From Pseudocercospora fijiensis CIRAD86 (Eukaryota > Ascomycota > Dothideomycetes > Mycosphaerellales > Mycosphaerellaceae), in the NCBI RefSeq assembly GCF_000340215.1, contig NW_006921532.1:1901337-1965336 (forward strand): DNA of 64,000 nucleotides, read 5' to 3'. A model generated the notes under the pieces. That model saw nothing but the letters and a program-made list of their open reading frames with translations. It was not told where the DNA came from and did no database searches. Below, in pieces: positions 1 to 10,319 of the stretch. Positions within the stretch are counted from its first letter, which is position 1. Each line of letters opens with the position of its first letter. The translations under genes and the position numbers were made by a program.

Positions 1-1490
1 GATGTGGGACAGAAGTATATACCTTTCAACCAGACACCAACGCAGACGCCGACCACATCGAACCCCAAAGCATACAACATTTCAAATGCGCAGACTCCCT
101 CGGCAGGCCCTTCGCATAGCCCACTCAACCTTACCGATATTCGCTCACGCGCCATCTCCGACGCAAATGAGGGTGCTTCAGGCACGGCCTTCTTCAGCTA
201 CTCTGATCAGCCTACAAACTCCAATTACCTGGCACCCTTTCCTACATATGCATTTGATTGGTGCAAATGGCCTGTGGTGAATGGCTCATCGGGAGCAGGC
301 AAGATGGCCGTGGGCAGCTACTTGGAAGATCCACACAATTTTATACAGATTTTGGACACTCATATAGTACCACAGGATGTGGCTACTCCGGGAAATGCGC
401 CATACGGACTAGAGTACAGTAAAGTGGCCGAGGCTACCTGCGCATATCCTGTGACCAGAATATTGTGGGAGCCGCCGAGCTCTCAGAAGAGCAGCACCGA
501 CTTGTTGGCTACAAGCGGAGATCACTTACGATTGTGGAGCTTGCCCTCGCCTCCGACGCCCCATTCTGCTCATATCAATCGCAGCGCGTCCGCCAACATT
601 CGAGATCCTGCGCCTCAAAAGCTGCAGCCGCTTGCTCTGCTTTCGAATAGCAAGACCCCAGAACATACTGCGCCTCTCACATCTTTGGATTGGAACACAC
701 TCTCACCGAAGCTGATAATTACTTCATCGATTGACACAACTTGTACCATTTGGGATATACCAACTTTGACTGCCAAAACACAGCTCATCGCACACGATAA
801 GGAGGTCTTCGACGTGAGATTTTGCGCAGGGTCTGTGGACGTCTTTGTATCATGTGGTGCCGATGGAAGTGTGAGAATGTTTGACTTGCGTAGCCTGGAG
901 CATTCGACCATCATTTACGAACCCGCAGAAAAGGCCGACAAAAGTAAGTCGAAGCTGACCTGGGCTGCTCAGGGCTACACTGACGTATGATAGCTGCATC
1001 GCCGACTGCATCATCTCCCTCGAAAGGAGGACAAACGTTGTCTTCGGCACCTCCACTTCTGAGGCTAGCTGCCTCGCCTCACGATGCTCATCTTCTTGCC
1101 ACGTTCGCCTCCGACAGCAATGTTATCCGCATATTGGACGTTCGACAACCCGGCCAGGCGCTGCTTGAACTCAAGGGCCACAAAGGTAATCTCAACAGCA
1201 TCGAATGGAACCCAAGCAGGAGAGGGATGCTTGCTTCTGGTGCCGACGATAGTCTTGTCATGGTTTGGGACCTTTTGAATTCTCAGAATCAAGCTTCGGT
1301 GACTACCAATGCCATGAATGGTAACGGATCCGGGCAACCTGACTCATCTGGCAAAGGGCCATTTGCCAGTTGGAGATGCGAGTATGAAGTTGCCAACGTT
1401 TCCTGGGCGCCTCAAAGTACATTAACCCAGCAGGGCGGGGATTGGCTCGGTGTATGCGCTGGTAGAGGTGTCTGGGGAGTCAAGCTATGA
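1..1490 (+). CDS. WD40-repeat protein, DCAF7/WDR68 (AN11/TTG1) type; 5' end missing
   Basis: The reading frame is already open at base 1 and no ATG is in frame before conserved sequence begins, so the 5' end lies outside the window. Exon 1 ends at 943; a 50-bp intron (944-993, GTAAGT...CACTGAC...ATAG) is followed by exon 2, 994-1490. The junction restores one frame and gives about 479 visible residues. The order of segments (YAFDWCKWP, the HIVP/LEYSKVAEATCAYPVTRILWEP stretch, then WD blades ending in IWD, MFDLR, ILDVR, VWDL) is that of DCAF7/WDR68, a seven-blade propeller scaffold that in other eukaryotes binds DYRK/HIPK kinases and DDB1-CUL4 ligases. A low-complexity Ser/Pro/Thr leader precedes the propeller. 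It converges on the hydrolase gene downstream. Family assignment is by motif; the cellular role in this fungus is inferred. Confidence 0.82.
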
Positions 1491-1937
1491 TTATGATGAG
1501 CATGATAATGATGATGAAGATTGAGTCGTTGCAAGATGAGAGCATCCTATTGCAGCAGCAGGTGCAATCACGCATACATTGTGCGGCAGCGGCCGGAGTC
1601 TCAACGTGGGCATATGCTCCAGTCCTACGAGAGATTGTACCAAACGCCGAATCACTCCAGCACATATCGCATTGTGATTTGAAGGGATCACTGCATTGGG
1701 AAACAGATACACGACCTGTGTGACTGGGCAGTCCCATCAGATGGTGCTCTCCGTGTCATTTGCGCTGGTCGGCTTCGTGGAAAGATCAGGCTTGCCGAAG
1801 GTTCGCGTCCATACCAGTCTGCAGGGACATCGCGAGTGTGCACTCTCTGCTTTGCTATGGACCCACTTGGCTTGGCAACGCAGCAACCAGTGCTGTCGAG
1901 TATCGACCGCCACATCACAGTGTAGGAAATGGCATAT
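1491..1937. other. Convergent 3' intergenic region
   Basis: This is 447 bp between two convergent genes. It begins with an ATGATTATGATGAGCATGAT-like degenerate ATGA/ATGATA run. Short overlapping ORFs on both strands show no family features. It probably holds the two 3' UTRs. Confidence 0.5.
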
Positions 1938-3233
1938 TCATGGCTTGTTCAGCCACGAGATAATATCCTCCTGCAAAGCACGCATAACTCCTTTCTCGCG
2001 CCAGAAGTGACCTGCACCTGAAATTTCCGTCCATTCAAGCCTGCCCAACGACTGCTCTGCCAGCTTTTCCGACCACATTCTGAGCTTTTTGCTTGATGTA
2101 AATGTATCTGAACTTCCAAATGTGATGAGAGTGGGCCATTTCAAAGACAGCGTCCCGGCGTCCTGCTGATCTGTCGCTGTGCCGGATGTGAAGGGGATTC
2201 CTGGTGAGAGCAAACTGGTTGTGAGCGGCACCAAGACCGGCGAAATGAGGAGATACTGGACAGCGATGGGATGATCGCCGGCCTCGATATTGGTATCGTC
2301 TAAGTTATGCTGGTGACGTGAATGCCGCTTGATATGCGACTTGATCTGGTGCGGCACTTCGCTTATGATCTCTGCGCTTCGTCTTGAGTCTCGGCTTCTT
2401 CGCCGTTCTGAGCTGCTACTCTCTTCGCCACCGATGTTCACCAGCGCGCTTCGCAGCGATCTGGTACGTGAGGCACCATCGGTGCGATCCTCATCACGAT
2501 CCTTTGTGGCTCGCGACTCCTGTGAGGCTTGTCGAGTCTGTTTGGCCAGAGTTCGTGCTCGCAAGAAGATCTCTGATGCTGCTGTGCCTTTCTCGGCGCT
2601 TTCGAATCTCTGGAGGATAATGGGCACAGATGGGAGTCGGGCCAGGATTAATGAGCCAAAGGAGTATCCTGCGAGTAGAAGGTCAATGGGAAGTTTTGAT
2701 CCATTGTCCGTCTCGACGTCGCGTTTCAAATTTTGCAGATAGTACACTGCTAGCCCAATCACGGTACTGTAATCATCCTTCCCAAGCAGAAATATCAGTA
2801 CGTAAACAACACAGGTAGACAAATGTCAACGGACCACTTCCGGTTTGCCAGTCCAGGATGTCTGGAGGAAGGTCAGTCATGTACACTCGTATTAATGGAA
2901 GCATTTCGTACCTTGCCAGCAGAACCGCCTGCTCCCCTAGCCACATGGTTAGCTCTACGAAAGTGACAGACAGTTGGCCTAGGCACCATACCTGAAGTTG
3001 AAAGTAAGCACCACGTAGCCTTGCTTCAAGAGACATTCTGTGACCGAAAGCACAGTCTCATCATCGTAGCATCCACCTAAGGGTGCATACGGGTGGGCAA
3101 CGATTGCGCCTCTCAAACGCGCTTCACTGGATTGAAGAATGCTGAATACGTCTTTTGGGTGATATATCCTGCAGTCGAGACTTGTGTCATCGTGGATCGA
3201 AGGGACGGTGAATGAATATGTCGGCTCGTTCAT
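1938..3233 (-). CDS. alpha/beta-hydrolase, four exons
   Basis: Exons on the minus strand are 3233-2992, 2936-2912 (25 bp), 2861-2838 (24 bp) and 2777-1938, with 50-60-bp introns; together they give 376 aa. The splice chain rebuilds the block TFNFRGAGGSAGKTSWTGKPE, which is broken in any single frame and supports the two tiny exons. Catalytic features are visible: HPYAPLGG near residue 48 (oxyanion region), nucleophile elbow GYSFG with Ser136, a late Asp in FGSSDTF and a His in GAGHFW near the C-terminus. A Ser/Arg-rich insertion follows the elbow. The family is widespread in fungi with unknown substrate; no signal peptide is seen, so it is probably cytosolic. The third donor (GTGGTC) is weak, so that junction is the least certain. 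Confidence 0.8.
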
Positions 3234-3465
3234 GATTCATGGCACTTCTCTTCGAGGCACTGTTCTTGAGTTGCGTATGCTGGCATGGAAATGCTGGACG
3301 CTAGTGCCGCGTCATGATCTTTGTTCAAGTTGTGAACAGTGTCGACTTCATACAAATCCAAGTGGAAGTGGGATGGAGGTGACCGGGTTTGGCGGGGACA
3401 TCACATGCCGAGCCACGAAGCAGAAATTGGAAGTCACGACTTAGACGTTCAACGGTGATGCACAT

Positions 3466-4950
3466 TTACTCAGTATCTATATCTCTAGCTTGCGAGAAAA
3501 GAAGTTCTGGAGGAGGCTCATCATCCTCAGCATCAGAGATGTGGCTGACAGGCCTAGCTGTTACAAAACTTTGATCCAGAGCTCGTATTTCATCTCCCGG
3601 GTCCGTCTTCTCCATAGGCGTATCACTGGCATCAACATCTCCATTCGTGGATGTCGTCGCATCGTCACCGGTAGCTCGATTCAATGCACCCAGGAGTATC
3701 TGTTTTCCTCTCTGTAGCGCGTCCAGCTCAGCTCCGAGAGCTGCCATCAACAGCCTCCAATTGCGTTCCTCTGCTGTCTGCAATTTGGTTTGAAGAGCTG
3801 CCATCACGATCTCCATCTTGCCCAAAAGCTCCTTGAGGCTTTGTGCTGCATCTGTCTCAGGAGGCTCTTCCCATGCCGAGTGAGAGCCAGGGGAAGAGGG
3901 TAAGTGAGACATACCTACGCGAAGCTCTTTTTCGAAATTGTTAATCTCGGCGACAGCTTCGCGCCATAGCATAGCTCCTTCGACAAGCGCAGACCTTTCA
4001 AACTCGATATCTGCTCGCTGATGCATCGTCGAATCGCGTTGTTCAGTCCAGTATTCCTTTGCTAAACCCAAGTTTCTTCGCTTTTTCGGTAGCTGCCATA
4101 TCGAAGCCTTGCCTTCAGACGATGAAGGTCTGGGATCAACACTTTCCGGCCTGACGTTGAGAAATTTCTGGATGTCGTCTTCAAGCTGTCGCAGGCTGTT
4201 CGAATATGAGGCCATCTTGGCCTGAACCGAGTTCTCAACAGCAGCAGCCTGGCGAAGCAGTTTGCGATGTCTGGTCTTCATTTCCCCTAGCTGAAGCTCA
4301 ATCTTGTTAATCTCTGCCTGAAGAGCGTCGGCCTCTTGCTGTAGTCGCTGGGAGCGGATGGTATCCTCACTCAAATCCACATTGTGCGATGCCTCTCGCA
4401 GACCCTCCCGCTTCTTCTCCCATGAGTCAATTTGTCCCAATATCCGCTCCTTCTCGCGCACTTTCGTGTCTACTCCCAGAAGCTCCTCTTCTTTCAAGCC
4501 TGCCAAAGCGACTATGCTATTGTATATCCCCTTCCTTGCCGACTTCAACCCTGGCTGCCTGCGGAGAGATTTGCGAGGTCGACGAGCAGAGGAGCTCCTA
4601 ACGCTCTGTACAGTGGGCGTAATGCTTCCAGTTGAGCTGCGCTCTTCCACGGAGCCGGCCTCCAGGCCACGTATTAACCCTTCAGCCTGTGCATCCAAGA
4701 GAAACTGCAGATCTGCTTCAAGCTGCTGCTGTCTGTCATCGAGATCGAAGGGCTTCTCCACCAGGGCTGACTCTGCTGTCGGGGTGCTTGAAGTCTTTGG
4801 AGCGACGTAAGTGCTCTGAACTATTGGCGGCGGTATCATGGATGCGGTAGGTGATGGACTTCGCCAGCGTGGCAGCTCGTGACTGGAGTTTGAGAGAAAG
4901 CGCGCCGTGCTCGACGAAGCCTGCGAGAACCATGCTTTACTCGAAGACAT
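3466..4950 (-). CDS. coiled-coil protein, possibly Atg28-type autophagy factor
   Basis: This is a single-exon gene of 494 aa. The N-terminus is Ser-rich and disordered (residues 1-60). It is followed by a conserved-looking helix (DDRQQQLEADLQFLLDAQAEG, about residues 71-91), a basic linker, two long coiled-coil stretches (about 150-275 and 330-420) and an acidic tail ending in PPPELLFSQARDIDTE. I associate the QQQLEADLQFLLDAQ block with filamentous-fungal proteins annotated as Atg28, a coiled-coil protein of pexophagy. That is from memory and tentative. It has no enzymatic motif. It is divergent from the Rtt10-type gene, with a 307-bp gap that holds a TG microsatellite. Confidence 0.7.
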   Translation of the reverse strand: MSSSKAWFSQASSSTARFLSNSSHELPRWRSPSPTASMIPPPIVQSTYVAPKTSSTPTAESALVEKPFDLDDRQQQLEADLQFLLDAQAEGLIRGLEAGSVEERSSTGSITPTVQSVRSSSARRPRKSLRRQPGLKSARKGIYNSIVALAGLKEEELLGVDTKVREKERILGQIDSWEKKREGLREASHNVDLSEDTIRSQRLQQEADALQAEINKIELQLGEMKTRHRKLLRQAAAVENSVQAKMASYSNSLRQLEDDIQKFLNVRPESVDPRPSSSEGKASIWQLPKKRRNLGLAKEYWTEQRDSTMHQRADIEFERSALVEGAMLWREAVAEINNFEKELRVGMSHLPSSPGSHSAWEEPPETDAAQSLKELLGKMEIVMAALQTKLQTAEERNWRLLMAALGAELDALQRGKQILLGALNRATGDDATTSTNGDVDASDTPMEKTDPGDEIRALDQSFVTARPVSHISDAEDDEPPPELLFSQARDIDTE

Positions 4951-5133
4951 GATGATTGAAGAGGATACAAGCGAAATAAGATGCTGGAGGCCTCCGGTCT
5001 CAAGTGCTAAGAAGGTCAGCCAAAATGTCAGCTGCTACTGCTCAATCTTGGGATGGCTGTTCATGACTGCTCCTTCGTTGCGAGCGTACATAAGCCAGCG
5101 ATACGCAGCCACACCTCCAAAACCAAGTCAACT

Positions 5134-5157
5134 TGTGTGTGTGTGTGTGTGTGTGTG
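5134..5157. repeat. (TG)12 microsatellite
   Basis: Twelve uninterrupted TG dinucleotides lie in the 307-bp intergenic region between the divergent coiled-coil and WD40 genes (4951-5257). The rest of that gap has no recognisable feature beyond promoter-like sequence. Confidence 0.95.
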
Positions 5158-5257
5158 ATGTTGTCGCGTGTTCATTATTATTGTTTGGGACGAATGAGCT
5201 AGGTATGGCTCTGGATAGACATCGATAAGGAGCACACCAGCTTGGGCCAAAATCGAC

Positions 5258-8200
5258 GTGCCCTCTGCAGCTTCTGATCCTCCTTCACATGTTCAAACAA
5301 CTCACATGCAGCATGAACGGCACCGCGTCCCGGTGACAGCGGTCGCATTCTGGCGCGACGATGTGCTTCTTGCTGGAGAGGGAAGCATTCTGAGTGCATA
5401 TGATGTTCAAAATAAGAGACTACTGGCATCGGTGAACATTTTTGATGGACAAGCAATACATGGCATCATCAGCAGCAATGCCAGCGATGGCCGCCTGTTG
5501 CTCTTGGGCGGCCGCTACGTGCGGGCCCTGACCCTCTCGCAGAACGAGCACATATTCTTCAAGCTGGGCACGATTGCAGAAGCCAATGACTGGATATTGG
5601 ACGCAGCCTTCTCCGACTCAAATTCAGATGGAATATGCAGAGCAGCGATTGTGACAGCACACAGTGCACTGACTATAGCAGCTGTCGACCATGCGCTTGA
5701 TACACGCCTCGAAGATGTGGTGCCCGGGTCCAACTGCATACTATACACCGCACAGGTAACATGGCTAAGTCCTTTTAAATGTCTCATTGCATCAGGCACT
5801 GCTTTCGGCGACATCATTGTGTGGTCATCCGACATTTCAGAGCATAACGGTAAGCACTCTGCGATATGGCAAACGCATTACACGTTCTCTGCCCACGACG
5901 GATCTGTTTTTGGAATCCAGATAGGTTCTGGAGAAATCGCCGTAGCTCTTGGTTCAGAGAAGCATGTTCTGGCCAGTTGCAGTGATGATCGAACGATCAG
6001 ACTATGGAATATATCAGATCTTTCGTCCCGCAGTCCTGCCATATCGGAAACCCAACGGGAGACTGGATTTGGCTCTAAACCAATCGACGAAACGCACGCA
6101 CCGCCATGTATCGCGAAGGTGATGGGCCATATATCGCGGATTTGGCACGTCCGCCTTCTCTATGGCACGCAAGGTGCGAACAGCGATCAGAATGCTGCCA
6201 AAGGAGATCCTGTCCGGCTATTCTCATTTGGGGAGGATGCAACCTGCATCTCTTGGTCTTTGGATTGCCAGCACGACTCCTCTTCAACACCACAATATGC
6301 CTTCCAGCAGACAAATGTGGAGAGAGCTCACAACGGGAAGAACATCTGGTCTGTGGCGCTTGGTACAGACTCTCGCATTGCCACCGGTGCTGCAGATGGT
6401 GCTATCTCCGTCCTTTCCATGCTCGGCACGACCGTTGCTGGACGGAGGAAGAGATTGACAATTCATTCTGAGAGCGGCCAAAGTAGGCCGGATCTGGTCA
6501 GATCGTACAGCTTCATTTCAGCGACGGAGGTGCTTGCCATTACTGACCAAGGCAACATCCTTCGACTGTCCGTGGAATCTGATGGCGCTTCACGACTCGT
6601 AAGGGTTTCGGACTCATGTTCAGATGCCGTGCGTGGCTACTCGATATGCACTGGTGATCACAGTGCTGGATTTTTCGCAGGCATGAATGGAAATGTCTAC
6701 GCGTACGACGCGGTGGAAGACCGATGCTACCAGGTCGCCAAGACGGAGCGCAAAGTAGTTGGTCTCTACTCGCAACGCATAGCATTGAATGATAAGAAAG
6801 GACACGCCGTGCTGATCACGAACATTGGGCTGCCAGTTGCGCTTTGTCTGCAGATTTCATCCAAGGAAGGTCGAGGAGATATGACCGCAGTCAAATCCAT
6901 ACAATTGAACCTTCCCGACAAAAGCTTCGTCGTCACTAGCTTCGCACAGAACGATGTTCCTGGCTGTTCGTTTGCAATTCTGGGCTCCAGAAGCGGTTCG
7001 GTCGCCATTTACAAGCTCGAAACGCAGTCAAACGGCGGCAGTTCGGATGCAGTATGCTGCGCTTCAGTCCATGGCAAGGAAGCCGTCACATCTCTCAAGG
7101 TCTTTGCAACACCTCATGGAAATGACGTACACATCTTGTCCACTGGTCGCGATGGCACATTCGCAATCAGTACGTTCGAAGCCGACACCAAGAGTGCCAT
7201 CCATCTCACGCGTATCCATCAATTGCTCCTGCCTTTCGGACCAAACATAGAGGGCCAAGACTGCATCGGCAACAGTGATATTCGTGTCTGGGGCTTCAGA
7301 AGCAAAAGTTTCGTGGTCTACGACATCTCAAGTCAACGCGAGATCATGAATGTAGAATGCGGTGGAGTGCATCGAAATTGGACATTTGAGCCCGCCATAA
7401 ATGGCGGCACATTCTTATGGACTCAAGCCTCGAACTTGTACTATCAACGGCAGTCCAGCCTACCGTTTGACCTGTTGAACTCTGGAGGGCACGGTCGGGA
7501 GATCAAAACGATGGCGACAGCGCCAACCAAAGCCGGCTTGATGATCGCCACCGGCGCCGAAGACACCAACATCAAACTTTGGTTGCGTTCCGAAGACGGA
7601 AGCTGGCGCTGCTTGCACACATTATTCAAGCATAACACTGGTATACAAAACCTCTGGTGGTCGCAAAATGGAGAATACCTCTTCTCCAGTGGAGGGTTTG
7701 AAGAATTCTTCGTATGGCGCATCCGCTACGACGTACCCAAGCTCGGCATCGGCGTCGTCTGCGAATCGAAGCATCCAAACAGCGGCAGTTCTGACTTGCG
7801 CATTACGAACTTCGACGTGCAGGAAGAAAATGTCGGACAAGTAACCGGTCGCGATTTCCGCATCGCGATGGTATATTCCGACTCCAGCGTCAAAACCTGG
7901 CAGTACCAAAATCGCAAATGGACACTACTAGCATCAGGCTCCTACTTAGCATCCTGCCTCACCCAATGCCTCAAAATCAAAGCGTCCAAATGCTTCTTAA
8001 CCGCCAGCACCGATGGCCACCTCGCAGCATGGAACATGAAATCCTTGGAGGCGAAATGGTGCTGGATTTCACGACATCAAGTCCACCAGAACGCCGTGCT
8101 TTCCATGATATCGCATTCAAATCTCATCATCACCGGCGGCGACGATAATGCCCTAGGCTTCACGTTCGTGGGTGAAAGGGACTTCGATAGCTTAGTCGTG

Positions 8201-8506
8201 CCACGAGCGCACTCAGCAGCTGTCACCGCGCTCGCGGTTGTTCGGAACGAACTCAACCGCTTTTGGCTCGTCACTGCTAGCATTGATCAGCGTGTAAAGC
8301 TTTGGCAGATCGATGTTGCTGATGTTGGCAGGGAGGGAGTAGAAGGCATCAAGATCAAGCTGGTGCAGAATAGCTTTACTGCTGTAGCGGATGTCTCAAG
8401 CATGGAAGCCGTGGTATTGGAGGACGGGCGGGTGGCCGTGGTGTTGTGTGGTGTAGGTATGGATGTCTGGCGCATCGACAAGGACCTATCCGTTGAAGGG
8501 TGTTAA
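5258..8506 (+). CDS. rtt10: WD40 protein of the WDR6/Rtt10 (Trm734) family
   Basis: An uninterrupted 1082-aa reading frame, the usual size for WDR6/Rtt10. WD blades run the whole length. Recognisable units include VLASCSDDRTIRLWNI (about residue 240), VMGHISRIWHVRLL followed by LFSFGEDATCISW (about 287-333), ATGAEDTNIKLWLR (about 765) and ASIDQRVKLWQI near the C-terminus. The block around GHISRIWHVR is typical of this family. In yeast Trm734 partners Trm7 to 2'-O-methylate tRNA position 34 and also affects endosomal recycling; by homology the same is inferred here. The start at 5258 is the first in-frame ATG before VPVTAVAFW. No introns are needed. Confidence 0.85.
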   Translation: MPSAASDPPSHVQTTHMQHERHRVPVTAVAFWRDDVLLAGEGSILSAYDVQNKRLLASVNIFDGQAIHGIISSNASDGRLLLLGGRYVRALTLSQNEHIFFKLGTIAEANDWILDAAFSDSNSDGICRAAIVTAHSALTIAAVDHALDTRLEDVVPGSNCILYTAQVTWLSPFKCLIASGTAFGDIIVWSSDISEHNGKHSAIWQTHYTFSAHDGSVFGIQIGSGEIAVALGSEKHVLASCSDDRTIRLWNISDLSSRSPAISETQRETGFGSKPIDETHAPPCIAKVMGHISRIWHVRLLYGTQGANSDQNAAKGDPVRLFSFGEDATCISWSLDCQHDSSSTPQYAFQQTNVERAHNGKNIWSVALGTDSRIATGAADGAISVLSMLGTTVAGRRKRLTIHSESGQSRPDLVRSYSFISATEVLAITDQGNILRLSVESDGASRLVRVSDSCSDAVRGYSICTGDHSAGFFAGMNGNVYAYDAVEDRCYQVAKTERKVVGLYSQRIALNDKKGHAVLITNIGLPVALCLQISSKEGRGDMTAVKSIQLNLPDKSFVVTSFAQNDVPGCSFAILGSRSGSVAIYKLETQSNGGSSDAVCCASVHGKEAVTSLKVFATPHGNDVHILSTGRDGTFAISTFEADTKSAIHLTRIHQLLLPFGPNIEGQDCIGNSDIRVWGFRSKSFVVYDISSQREIMNVECGGVHRNWTFEPAINGGTFLWTQASNLYYQRQSSLPFDLLNSGGHGREIKTMATAPTKAGLMIATGAEDTNIKLWLRSEDGSWRCLHTLFKHNTGIQNLWWSQNGEYLFSSGGFEEFFVWRIRYDVPKLGIGVVCESKHPNSGSSDLRITNFDVQEENVGQVTGRDFRIAMVYSDSSVKTWQYQNRKWTLLASGSYLASCLTQCLKIKASKCFLTASTDGHLAAWNMKSLEAKWCWISRHQVHQNAVLSMISHSNLIITGGDDNALGFTFVGERDFDSLVVPRAHSAAVTALAVVRNELNRFWLVTASIDQRVKLWQIDVADVGREGVEGIKIKLVQNSFTAVADVSSMEAVVLEDGRVAVVLCGVGMDVWRIDKDLSVEGC

Positions 8507-8916
8507 TCATGGGGACAAAATCGAGACAAAAGTTCCTTCCAGAAGATTTCTTCATTTCATCCTCGGCGCATCATCTACAAGAGAGTGCAACCACAAGTCT
8601 TCCTGAACAGTAAGACTGCCATAGCTCGTCAATCGGGTAACGATCGATCCGTCCTGCGCCTTCCCAGCATGGTTGGATGCACATGAAACAGCCACACAGA
8701 ACTCCCTCCCCAAGTGTCACACCTGTCTTTTCTATCCGCATGTGCCCTGAATTCCTGTCGTCAGATAACTCCGTCCAGACGCCTTGCTTTATATCGCATG
8801 CTTAGCACAAAATACATGAAACTGGGGTTGTCGTTCCAACACGGTGATGCCTTTCGCTGTTGGATCGGTCCGGCTTGGGTATATACACATTACTGTCGAT
8901 TTGCCGATGGCTTTCG
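8507..8916. other. Convergent 3' intergenic region
   Basis: 410 bp between the stops of the Rtt10-type gene and the membrane-protein gene. No coding or repeat feature can be supported; it presumably holds the two 3' UTRs. Confidence 0.5.
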
Positions 8917-9930
8917 CTATGAATGCAAAATGGCAACGTCGGTTCCTTGGGTAGTGTTGAGATCGCTGGCCTGCACGCTGCCAGCATTTCCAACCCAGCA
9001 GTTTCCGGGTCGTTCGCCACCGGGTTGGTAGATGGCTACCGTGCAATTGGCGCCATCGTTCCAAAAATTGTAGCCTGCGCAAACTTCGACGCAGTCTGAG
9101 AAACTGTAAACATATGCTTCGGCGATTCGCTGGGCGCCGTCGTCTGATAATGGATTTGAAAGATTGCAGTACTTGGTGAATTTCAGTCGTGCGTGTTCTG
9201 GTACTGAGCCCGAAGAACCGGATGCATATTGCGATGTGTATTCGGTATTGTTTGAGTCGGGACATTCGTTTAATGGTGTGTATGTCGGCGTGGGTGCTGA
9301 GTAGGTCGAAGTAGCAGTTCCCTTGCTTGTCGTCTGTGTCACAGGAGAATTCGTGCTGCTCGGATGTCAGTGCATGCACATTCCTGAGGGCGGCAGAAGG
9401 GGACTTAGTACATGGCTGTCTGTTGAGCCTGATTCTCCCGTAATTGCTGACCGCCAACTGCACCTCCCACGGCCGCACCCACTATGATGAGGACCATAAG
9501 CAGTGCTACTAGCAGAAAGGTGCGTATCTTCATTCCAAAGATGATTCGCGGCGGCCTGTTGTCACCGGCAAAGCCATGCTTGCCCAGCTTGGCATCGTAA
9601 ACGGGCGATTCTCGAATGACAGGAAATTTGTCGGAGGAAGGATAGATGGTATCGTCGTACTCCAGGCCATGTGCCGGGGCGACTTCGGGTGCGTTGTGGT
9701 ATTGGTACAAGGCTGATAGCCGCTGGGGACCTGACTGTTGGCAGGTCGAATGTCAGCATGAGTGCCACGAGAAGCACGACTAGTGAGCATTGGTTGTGCA
9801 CCTGCTACATGTAGCTGTCCAATGCCACGACCACGGCAGGAGCGGGAGGAGGATGTGGGAGTGTTGAGCGCGTACAGGGTGTATACGTTGGATGTGAACG
9901 TACTTGATGATGATGATGTGAGGAGTCCAT
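8917..9930 (-). CDS. single-pass membrane protein with Cys-containing ectodomain
   Basis: Proposed exons on the minus strand: 9930-9904, 9734-9412 and 9355-8917, giving 262 aa. The last intron (GTACTA...GAGCAG) is well supported because phases match (TAM to TAI-TNSPVT). The first exon is inferred from a strong donor GTACGT after an MDSSHHHHQ start, with in-phase acceptors at 9735 or shortly after; the exact acceptor is uncertain. The N-terminal 75 residues are Pro/His/Tyr-rich and cytosolic-looking. Residues about 82-108 form a transmembrane helix (TFLLVALLMVLIIVGAAVGG). The exterior part is Ser/Thr-rich and then holds six Cys between CPDS and GNCWVG, resembling a small PAN/apple-like or WSC-like fold. 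Such type-II-like proteins are common and uncharacterised in Dothideomycetes. Confidence 0.65.
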
Positions 9931-10270
9931 AGCTCAACTCACGCCGAAGGCATGGAGCGAAGCGCAACAAACGCGGTGTCGAAAGGAGGGCAGGCGGAAG
10001 GCGGAAGGCGGAAGGCGTGTCCAGGCTGGACTGGCACTGGCACTGCAGCGTCCCAAGGTGTAGCAAGAACGAACGAGACGCAGAAACAGCAGCAACAGAA
10101 GAGTGTCGGTGGGGTTGGTTCAGGTTGGTTGGTCGGTGGTCGGTGGTAGTGGTGGGTGTGCCGGCTGGCTGCCACGCTGCCAGCCGTGAGATGCGTCAGG
10201 ACGGTTGCCGTCAAGGTACAGGAGCTGCTGGGCGCGAGAAGAGCGAGCAGCAGAAAAGGACGTCTGGACT

Positions 10271-10319
<49 letters not shown>
